Part shown: one piece after another, positions 44,801 through 56,800 of the stretch
Layout of the letters: the number at the start of each line of letters is the position of its first letter
Numbering within the stretch: position 1 is the stretch's first letter
Assembly (NCBI GenBank): GCA_032622095.1
Contig: CP136064.1
Coordinates: forward strand, 194,153,948-194,217,947
DNA: 64,000 bases
Reading direction: 5' to 3'
DNA from: Siphonodentalium dalli
Lineage: Eukaryota; Mollusca; Scaphopoda; Gadilida; Siphonodentaliidae
Translations under genes and position numbers: made by a program
The notes under the pieces: model-generated
Told to the model about the DNA's origin: nothing
Database searches by the model: none
Seen by the model: only the letters and a program-made list of their open reading frames with translations

Positions 44801-47800
44801 AGTTATAATAATAACAAGGTTTAAAATGGAACTATTCCAACGAAATACATATCCAATCTGCCTGCAAACAAATTAGAACGTTGTTTTTCTTTATCTTATT
44901 AAGTCTTTGATAGAAAATTACATACATATGGTTAACATATATTACATACTTTCAAAGAAACAACACATTTCTTGATAATTTCAAGTTCAAGCTAGCCCAC
45001 TCCCCTCCCCTCCCCCCAAAGAAAAAAAAAACCCAGACAATATGAGACAATGATGCTTTAATTAATTTAGTCTAACAAGTTTATTGTGATAATGTATCCA
45101 TAATGTGTATTGTATAAATGAGTTTGTCTGAATAAAAATATATAAAAAAAAACTAAAAAAACAGTCATGTCCCCCTCAATAAATTTGACAAATGCGGCAC
45201 AAAAAAGTAAATGCGGTGGGCCTTAATAGTTTTCTCTAACGCTGTTGTTTGTGGTATGAAATTTTGTCATTACACTCCCCTACATTACTTAACCTTCCAG
45301 TTTGTTAAAATAAAAAGGAAATTATGGTTCCTTGACTGTCTACGTATATGGACATTCAGAATTTGATATTAAGTTATAGGCTGACTTATTACCAATATTG
45401 AACTTCTCAGTTGGTGGTTGCATTGGGTTAGATTTCCCCATAGCAGCTATAGGGGTCCAATTCCTCCAACCCATAACGGAAACCCTGCATTTTTGGAAAA
45501 GATGTTATTCATTGTAATACCATTTACAAAATGTTTAGCTTGCTTGCAAACCCTTCTAAGCAATGAAATACTGCTTAATTTCTTGGCTTTCAAACTCATT
45601 ATATTTTACTATTTCCTTTTGTCTTTTTACACGAACAGAATTATTTTTCTGTTCTCTTACTTTATATGAAGCATTAACTATGACTATCACATTTCAAGAA
45701 ATTGGCCACAAATATAGAAGAGAAGTCCTTGAAATGAGAGGTTTAAACTAAATTGAAAACTATATGCTTAACCCATTCTTTACTAAATACTCATTGATGA
45801 GTAGTTGCCTTAGGAAATGTTCAGATAATAAGTTTAATATGTCGTTTTGTTGAACTTATTATCTGATAATTTCCCACCAATGATCGTAATCCTTCTGCAC
45901 TTCTACTATCTTTTCATCTGTCAGTCATCTGATAATTTTTCCTGAACACTCCTCCAAATAAATAATAGACCTTTCCAATATATACTTATAACTGGGTGGG
46001 ATAATCCATTTAGTATAGTAAGGGTTAATGTAATTCAGATTCCCTGAGTACTCTGCTGGACCATTTTATGGAGCTCCAACCCATGGACACCGGGCCAGAC
46101 AGACTGGTACGCGAGGCAGCACAGGGAAACATGGATGTCGTCCAGGAAATCATTACTAAATACCCAGACAAAGTATGTCCTTAAATATTGTTACGTAGAC
46201 ATTGACTAATCCATCTTATTTTCCTTTTTAGCTTTATTATAATGTCAAAGTTATAGCCCAAAACAATTAATTCTGTGCATTACAAACAACTGATTTTTAT
46301 TCATTAGTTAGTTATTGTTCAACATAGTAGTACTTGGTCTTTTTAAATTTTAAATTGTCCATGCTTTCTGTCAATAAATATTCTATTCATTATCAAAGCA
46401 GATTTAATGTTTATTTATGAAAAATGTATCGAATTACTACTGTTTCTACCGAATATTTATTTTCAAACATAATCAGATGAGAATTTTATCATCAGTCACA
46501 TAATGAGAATCAGGTTTTCTGTTAACTATTTCTTATATTATGATGCTACCTCTTCAATTTCTGTGATTTTGTGACACATTTGTTCAATCAATTGGCAGGT
46601 TGACATGAGGAGTTCTGGGAAGACTGCTCTGCAAGTTTCTAGTCATCAAGGACACAAGAGTATTGTGCAGGTATTACTGTCTGCAGGGGCCAAACTTGAA
46701 ATAAAAGATGAAGATGGTGATACTGCACTTCATTACTCTGCGTTTGGGTGAGTCATGTTAACATTTTGGGCAAATTTGCAAATAAATTTATAAGTAAATA
46801 TAATATTTCTGTTTTATTTTAGAAACAATATTTATATCACTAAACTCTATGAAGGAATAAATTATTGGAGATAAACTAAGGGAGAAATAATGTTTTATGA
46901 ATTGGGTGATTTGACTATTGGTTGATTTTCACCAAATTTTAAGATTGAGCTAATAATGTTTTCCTGTTATACAGTCCAACTGAAAGTTGTGGCATGTTGC
47001 AGGTAAGCACACTAATATGTTTCAGGCCTAATCATGCTAGCGAATTAGTTTATCCCGAGGGTCCTGCAAATATTCAAGAATCAATATGATGTCGGCACCA
47101 GTGACCTGATTTGAGGTTGAAACTGATTCACAAGTTTTTAAATCCTGCTGAATTTGCTTCTTGATTTCAAAATTACACATTGGCAGTTCGCAAACTTCTG
47201 AGTAATATTTTTTGTTGATTATCACAATTTCCAACAAAAGGAAAGATAGAGTTAAATTGATACATGTAAGTAACCTCCAATTCTGGGAGTTTGTGAAGAT
47301 TCACAAAACACCAATCCTCCCTTAGTTTTTGGCTCTAATATCTCATTCCCTGATAGAAACTCCTACTTAATTTCTTCTTTCTCTGTCTTCAGTAACCAGC
47401 CAGACGTGATGGAACTGTTGATTGTAAATCATGCAAAAATAAATGCACTAAACAATGGAGGATGCAGCACACTTCATGTAGCTGTTAACAAGCAGCATAT
47501 GAACTGTGTTAAAGTACTGCTGAAATACAGGTGTAACGTCAATATACAGGTGAGTGTGCCAAAATACAGGTGTAACATAAATATTCAGGTGAGTGCTGAA
47601 ATACAGGTGTAATGTCAATATACAGGTGAGTGTGCCGAAATACAGGTGTAACATAAATATTCAGGTGAGTGCTGAAATACAGGTGTTACGTCAATATTAT
47701 ATACAGGTGAGCGTGCCAAAATACAGGTGTTACATAAATATTCAGGTGAGTGCTGAATAGTGTTGAAATGACTAGGGTATTTCGTAGTTGACTAGTCGGT

Positions 47801-50800
47801 GGCCCTTAATCAACTACTAATCGACTAGTTGACACCTACTGTATATAGAACAATCAAATTCCCACACAGGATTATCAAAGTATTTTCTTAGACATCGAGG
47901 ATCTGCCAATTTCAGAGCTGTTTGTCATCATAAAAATTTATTAAAACATGCATATTCATCATTAAATTTATCGATGTTGACAGCCTATAGTGACAGGTAA
48001 GTATCATGAACATCACTCATATCATAATATTGGGGTAAACTTCAGCGTTGGAAGTTATGTTCGCATAAATACTATAGAGAAACTTCGAAAAAGCTGTATG
48101 CAACAAGTTTATTGACTTCCGGCTCATGCGCATTCTATTTTTCGCCCAATGATATCACAACTGTAACACTTTATTCAATGTTCAGCGAGCTATTCTGCTA
48201 TGCAATTTAACAGTTGGCCTACTTAGGGGTATGACAATGATTCAGTGACTTGATTAGAAATCTGACTGTTATATTGGCGTAAGCCAGCATAATATAAAGA
48301 TATACCAACACCCAGACAGAAATGAAGTGAACACACGGTCACGTTGGAATTGGTTCTATCTTGTATCAGTCACCGCGTCATCAAAACAACATCTATTGCA
48401 ATGTCGGATGTAGAATATCTTAGATCATAGTGCCGCACTTTGAATATGTGAATGTGTACAGTAACTCTGCTGATGCAACTTAGCTGAACAATGATTGTTC
48501 CAATCAGACATCATTCTGGAGAATAATAGACCATAACAGGTCGCTATCCCTCACGTGGTGACTGAATATCTAGATCAGCAACATGTTTTTGTAATACCGT
48601 AAATGCAAGCAGGCAGTCATATTTGAGTTCCATCACAATCAGTTATGATTTATATACACGAACGACGACAAATAGGAAGTATACAGTATGCATCAATGAT
48701 TGTTACCAATGAAACATTTATACCTTTCTGGGAAATATGGTGATTAGTCGACTCGGAGATTGTGAATCGATTATTGCCGAAATTCTATCAACTAATCGTT
48801 TCAACACTAGTGCTGAATACAGGTGTATCATCAATATACAGGTGAGTGCTGAAATACAGGTGAAACATAGATAATCTGGTGAGTGCTGAAATACAGGTGT
48901 AAAGTAAATATAGAGGTGAGTGTGCTGACCAATATACAGGTGAATGTCATAAATCTCCTCCATGCACTATGTTTATAATATGTGAAAAAATCTTATCCTA
49001 GAATTAAAATTTTATAATAAACTCGACTGAATATGTGATATTATCTGAAACCTTGGAATGCACTCAAAATTGTCATTGTCTCAGATAGGAAAGGCCATAA
49101 GAATATGTCGAAATAAAAATATTAATTAAAAAAAATATTATTTTAAGCCTACCTACAGACCCTTATTTTTTATTACCTCTAACCCAAACCAGACATTTCA
49201 TTTTCTTTGGCATTAGAGTTAAGTAAGGATGTTGTCGCATGACTGACCTTGCTAGGGAAGGCTATTCATTTTGTCATTTGGAATTTGTACTGGTATTGCA
49301 AAAAAGCAATGTACCATAATTAATTATGTTAGCTACTGGGAAAAATGCTGTGAGTCTCTTGATGAAAAATAGTTTGCATATTGACCATTTTAGGATGCAT
49401 ATGGTGATACTGCACTGCATGATGCAATTGGAAAGGAAAATGATGATATAATTGATATGTTAATTACACACAATGGCATAGACTTCACACTGCGAAACAA
49501 ACGAGGCTTCAATGTTCTTCACCATGCAGCACTGAAGGGTAATAATATGTGAGTATCACTGTGACAATGTTACATATTGAGTAGTCCAAATAAAAATACT
49601 GTGTTCTCAGGAACCTACATCATAACTCAAAGATGGCCTCATAAAAAAATATCTATTTACCAAAAAATCACCTGAATGTTTTTGAGAATTCAAAACTGCA
49701 TCTCCCTTCAATCCACAATTAAGAAATTTAGATGGTTTAGGTTACTTGATAGGAGTGAACTGATTCAAATGAGTAACATTCAATGGACCTTGGAAGATAT
49801 TGATCTTTCACAAGTATAATTCTAATACAATTATTCCAATAAATAATATTTAAATTGACTAATAAACACTCCTTTCTCAGCTCAACTTGCAAGTTTAAGC
49901 TATTGCCATGGGTTGGCGTCTGTTGTGCGTTTGCTTATATCCGTCAACAATTTCCTTTGGCACACCCTACAGGCAACACTCCTCATCCGATCATCACCAA
50001 ACTTCATATGGATCTTTGGGGTGACCTCTAGATGGTAGCTATAAACTTTTTTCGGAATTTCGTTGCAAATATTAATTTTTTGCACAAAATTAATGGGACA
50101 TCTGCAATTTCAAAGACTAATGATTATTAACTACTATTTGGGACATCCACAAAGTGATATTGGTGAATAGAATTAATGTATAATACCTTCCCTTGTGTCA
50201 AGTGAATCAAGAATTTATTGTTTCAATATTGTCAGACTTTTCTATTATTTTCACAGTTATTTGGGAGCTTTGTATTAAAGGTACTCAATGCGATCAGACG
50301 CTCCTAAATTACCATTTCTTTGGCTTCAGGGGTAAACAATATTTGATTTGAGTCGAGGAACCCACCCATCACAGCTTAGAGTGATAAGATGTCATTTTTT
50401 GAAGTTTGTTATTTCTCGAGAAGTGTAATAATATGTGGCCCAGAATCACATGGTCAAACGGAGGATCTTGGTCAAAATTGTGGATAAAGATGGATAACTC
50501 TAAAATCAAGTGGTAATACGGTCAAATTTTGTGATACTTAATGATAATACGGCCATATTTTGTTGAACAAAATGTTGATAAACAACAAGTTTTTGGAAAT
50601 TTGACAGTGGTTAGCATTATTTTGTTGCGATAAATCAATTCTGATAACTAAAGCATATTTTGAATAAATGTTGTTGTTGTATCCTGATGGTATCCTGATT
50701 GTATCCTGAATGTATCCTGAACATACTGTTCTAAACTATTGCAGAGCTACAGAGAAAATCCTCATTCGTTGTCGGCAAATTGTTGATATCAAGAAAGATG

Positions 50801-53800
50801 ATGGTTTCTCGGCCCTGCATCTTGCAGCATTAAACGGCCACAAGGATGTCAGCAACACTTTACTGACTGTTGTAAGTATATTACCATAGGGTGTCATCGA
50901 TTTTAAGGATTTCAGGTACTTAGAGGAAGCTGAAGTGGCATTTGTTCTGACAAAGTTTGCACATCTCCGAGATGGAGAATAGCTCTGATAAGCACAATTG
51001 AAGTGTTTCAAGACCTTCATGGTTGGTAGAGTGGAAAAGCACACAAGTTTGTTAAATCATTTTTACCAATAACATGAAAAATTAGAACAAATTTGTTCTT
51101 ATTTTCATTATCAATAATCCTCCAGTGACAGGATTCTCCATGTTGAAAACATTGTTTGTAAACATCTACTGTAACAGAGCAATCTATATTGTCAATAACT
51201 GCAATGAAAGATAACTCTAAAATGCAGACGTTGATTATGATCAGAAACAAGGTGCTGCCTTTTTCCTCATTACTCATCATAGAGATTAATACAAAAAATT
51301 TCGACCTGGAATTGAAAAATAACATTTTGAATCATTATTACAGGGTCAAGCAGACAAGGAGATAGCAAACAATCGGCAACAAACCCCATTGCTGCTAGCT
51401 GTGTCACAAGGACACACAGGCATTATTGAACTGCTGGTCAGTAAACATGCTGATGTGAATGTCCGTGATGAGGATGGTGACACATGTCTCCATCTGGCTC
51501 TGATGCGACAGACCGTGGCGACGGAGAAAGAGAGCTCGCCCATGCTTGATGCTGTAAGGACCATTTGTTCAACAGTACCAACCCATTTACACAATAATCC
51601 TTTCAAATTCTTTGTATCCTGTTTCTGAATTAAGTATCATATTTAGGTTGTTTTGAGTTATATTTTATGCATACGGGTATATGGTAACACTTTCATATGT
51701 ATTCAGGGTAGTTACAGCAACATACAAAAGCAAATATAGAAAAAAAAGATAGGTCCAGTTCCTATTTTTATGTTTACCCATACCATAGTATGGTAAACAT
51801 TGTGTCGTTGTCCGGATTGACCACTCGTCGTTCGTCCGTCTGTCTGTCTGTCCTTAGACACTTTACGAGTAATGCGATAACTCAAATATTTTCTATCCGA
51901 TTGGAACCAAATTTTTTATATGGGTTTCTCAGCCCAAAATACAGATAGAGTTCAAATTTGGTTTTGATCCGAGTTTTTGTTACAGAGTTATGGCCCTTTT
52001 TCAACTTAGAATTCACACATTCTGCCATAACTCAAACATTTTTTATCTGATTTGAACCAAATTTGGTATGTGAGTTTCACAGCCCAAAATACAGATCGAG
52101 TTAGAATATGGGTTTGATCCGATTAATTTTAAAGGAGTTATGGGGGGGCATGACCCTTTTTTGGAGAAATAAAAATTTTAAAAAGAAATTCTATTTTTTT
52201 TTTAGATTTAGCTCCTTAATAAATTTAGCATAAACAAATATTAAATTTTGATTGAACTTTAATAACAATAAAAAAAAAATTTAAATAATAAAAATAAATT
52301 GACACTTTCATTTATTTTAGTTTTATACGATTAATTAGGTGTGATATGCTGTTTTGAAAATATGAAGATTTTATTGCAATAGTTTCATGTAATATAATGA
52401 TATCAATAAATTACCATGTGATCATCCAACATCCAGAGTATATGAGAGGACATTTTATAGATGTTGTCATTCCAAGTGAAATCTGTTATGAAATGAGTGA
52501 TGCCATATGATACAGAGATTTGGTGGGTCAAGATAAACAACACTGGTGGCTGGCCGTTTGTTTATTCTAACTGTCAAATTGATTAATGGCAGCATAAGAC
52601 TGGTGTTTCTCCTATTCTTGAAATTTCATTACAGGGTGAGATAAGGGCCCCCCTCGCCTATATAAGTGTCTTCTAAATTCCATTAATTTGCTTCAAAAAT
52701 AATTAACCCTTTCCAAGGTTTCCATAGACACATGCTATAATGTACATGGACTCTTCCTCATATCTATTGGGTATCTTTGCACACTATTCACTTCTATCAA
52801 TTTTGGTATTGACTGATTAATTGATTTTTGAAAAATATATTAACCCTTCAGACACGTGCTTTCAATTTGAAATTAAAATAACAGCTGATAGCCAATATGA
52901 TTTATCTATGCAATGGGAAACAGGCAGATAAATATACATGACTATTGTAAGTGATGACTTGTTTTGAAAATCAATATGGTAGATGTTAGTATTTCCAGGA
53001 ACCTTATTTTCCCATTTGTTCATATTTTCATGGTTGATTGAATTTTAGGGGCCACAGAGCACTTAGAAGATTAACATTGAAGGTTGTGGCTTTTAGTGTC
53101 CAAGCTACTTGTAAAACATTGTAATGTGTGAAACCATTTAATTGAGGGCTAACTTACTTTCTTTTATATGAACGATTTAGTGGTCATAGGGGCCAGCATC
53201 CTCATCATATTATGTCTGTATAACATTATATAGATAATACTTTTGAATTGTATAAACTACATATATTTTTGAAAACCATACACCCCTGTTATGAAACACT
53301 TAATCTTATTTAATACACAGGTCAGATCTGATCTTATATCTGTCCATGTTTGATAAACAAATAACTGGGGAGAATGGGGGAAGGGTAATTAAAGTACCAT
53401 TTAAATATGAGATGGAATCACCTACATGTATGTCGATCTAAGCAGTCTGGCTTGTCAACAAATTATAATTTCTCTTTAGAAGTGAATAAATTTTGAATAT
53501 CTGGCATGTCAAAAGTGGCAACGATAGGGATTTATCACTTTTGCTTCCAATGAGTTTTCTTAAACTCCTAAACATGTCCTCTGAAATCACTAAACCATTG
53601 GATCTCGCAGTGAGAGGTCATTGGGTGAATAGGGACAGAGTTAAGAGATTTAAAACTACTCCTCTCCACCCCAAATACTTTAACCCTTTCTTAAGATAAA
53701 TTATTTGAGCTTTTGATTTCAAGTTGGGTACTGATATATGGATTAATTCCTGTGATCATATCTTAGTCGCTATCGCCAAGGTATGGGTTAAACATCTGCC

Positions 53801-56800
53801 GATCGTAATCGGCCTCTCGTTGTATTAATGCCCCTACTTTCTCGTTTCCTTAAATGTATGCGTCTGATTGATTAAGGCACTTGCATACGCTTGGTATAGA
53901 CAATCTATCAGCTGAGGGAAGTGTTATCTCCCATATTACAATTCACACTAAAACTTTAAGAAGTTGGGCAACTTCAACATTGCCCAACATTATGACATAA
54001 TTTTTTAAACACGACAATAGTTACCATACATCAAAAACAAAATTAATGAATAAGACTGATCAGTGAAACTGATAATTTAGTTGTGGATAAAGGAATCTGT
54101 TCCGTAACTATTCTCTATTAACATTTCTTCAGCTTCATACAAACTCTAATATTACATGACCTCAATCACGAGAGCTTAAAATGGGACAATTATAGTATTT
54201 GTTTAAATTTCGAGTTAGTCATCGGAGACACCAAATTGGTTGGGAAGTTTAGGTGCACCACATCAGAATTTCTATCACTCTGAGTGTATTGATGACAAAA
54301 GATGCTCTAGTGTCATTATAAATATGTCAATTATTACAACAGAAGTATAGTTTAATATTTTACGGATGTATTGTCTTATTTTTGTGTCATTTATCTTTAG
54401 AAACAGAGATCTAAGTGTGTGTATTTTATGAACTTCCGATTGGTCATTGTCAAAATTTCTACCAATATGTTTTGGCCTGTCATCTTTATTCAGCGATCTC
54501 AGAACGAAAATAATATTTTTTTGGGCAATACAAATTAGATAGCAGCAAATAAAGTTTTCTTGGCATAATTATAAGCAATCATGAAATTATACCAAGGATG
54601 TTTTTCGGCATCTGACACAGTCACACTTCTATATGCCCAGAGAAGCATCGAAAACGACTTTCAACACCACATTAGATTTAATAATATTTTGGAATATTTT
54701 CTGAGTACCAGTAATATAACTTTTATATAAATTCTGCTTTTAGATTCGGTCACAGCTGGGGTTATCTGAGCATGAGGACCAGACGGGTGCAGCAATAGCA
54801 TGTTTTCTTGCCCAACAAGGAGCCAGTCTACGGGCAAGAAACCTGCAGGGTAAAAATCCACTGGACCTAATAGCTGATACGAGGGTAGAAGAGTTTGTTA
54901 AACAATTCGCTCAAAACCGGTAAGTATGTACTTAACACTAGATAGCAACTAGAGTCTTCTGTTGACCAAATATTGAACTCAGTCAGTTATATTATTACCA
55001 TTTCACAAACCATATAGTCTCCTTCCTGCGATGTAAACCAGCTAGTGAAATCAGTTGGGGACAATGCTGGTTTTATGTCAAAGTCCCGTGTATATACGGC
55101 AGGATTTTTTTTGTCTGTCTTAATTGATTTTACCTTACAAATCAATTCATGATGCTCTCCAGGGTCCAAGCTAGGGGTTGAAAACAGGAGAAGTGACTTC
55201 TCCCTCTGGAGATTTTAGGGAGACTTCAGCCCAAAATAGGGAGAAGTGGAGAGATTTAAGAAAAACATACTATTTTTCAAATATCGGTTTATTTATAACA
55301 TCAATAAAAAGATAATATAATGAGAGAAAACATGGTTAGCCAAAATAAAATATAGCGCAAGTATAGGATCCGTATAGATAGATAACATAAAAGTATTTCT
55401 TATGATAACATAAAAGTAATTCTTAAATTTATAACTTTTATTTAAAAATAAAAAATGTTGACTTTTAATATATGAAGAAATTAATGGTTATTATTAAAAT
55501 TTGAAATTTTTGGAAATGACTTTTGGTCACTGCTGTAATGCGGTTGTCCATTATGATAAACAATAAGGTCTATTAAAGGAGTTGTAAAAGCTTTCTAAAG
55601 CTTTCATTAATGAATACCAAGGTGGATTGTATGAATAGTGATGATAATCCGATTAAAGCAATAAACTTGGGAGCATCTCACTTTGCTGACGGCTATTGTT
55701 TCCGGGGGTACCTGCACGAGGTGGCAATAATCCCTTACTTCAATCATTTGCCGCTTATAGTCCATTCCTCTTTTCTTTTGGTGTTTTAATGGTTTGTCCT
55801 CTCTTTTTGTATGTTTTTAATGATTTGTCGATTTGGGAACGAGGGTTTTGGAACTTTTGGTGCTGATTCAATGCTGATGTCAGGAAATAATCTATGTCAT
55901 GTTTTATTTATTTATTGATGCAAAATAATTAATAAAATACATACAAGGAGATAACAAACATATAACAAATACACGACAATACTTTAACAAAAAGCTCAAT
56001 GGCGAACTAATTTAGCGATTGAATCTAAGTATTCTACAACGTCGATCTCGTTTTCCCTGAATATTCTCTTGAAATGTCTAAGAGACGCGTTGACCGCCCG
56101 ATATTTTCTTCTCTGTGGTTGAACTCTGCCGCCACCAGTCAGTTGAAGTATCGTCGATTATGTATAGGCTTGTTCTTTTTTAATGTGGTCGATCATGTCA
56201 AATATATTTGGTTTTGAAGCTGCTATATAACCTTGAAGTTTTCTGTGCCACCCTTGCCACCCTTTCTTGTCGAAGGTACTGTCGCAGAACCAGGTGTCGG
56301 CGTCTTGAAGAAATTGCAGATTGCTGGCTGTCGCGAATATCATGATGTCGTTGTCTCTTTCTGACGATGGCAGGAAAACTTCGCCGGCGGTGTTGTTGAG
56401 TATCGTTCTGGTATCTGTATCGAGATCGGTTCTCACTTTTGGCAATTTTGGCTTCGTTTTGGAGCGGGAGCGGTATAATGCAGATCGCATGCTGTAAAAG
56501 GTCGGAACTCGGCTGATGACTACCGGGTCTACTTCATCTGTTCTGAGGCTGCCGATTTCCTCTTGGTATATAGACGGCACGGGTCTAGAGCCACTGCGGA
56601 CAGAAAATGCATGTGTCGTACCTGGTCAGAATAGGCTAGATGGTTGTGTTGACTCATTGAAGAATTAACTATCTCGTTCTTTGTGTTGATGGTGGCACCA
56701 CGGCCATTCTTACAACACACCCAGTGGACATTCTCGGATCGACGTAATTTGATGTGGAATTTGAAGTCGTTGAAGACCAGTTGTTTGCCTCCTCGATTGA

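Noticed and set aside
51017-51606. Minus-strand open frames across mib2 exons 13-14
   Set aside because: Antisense shadows of the ankyrin exons.
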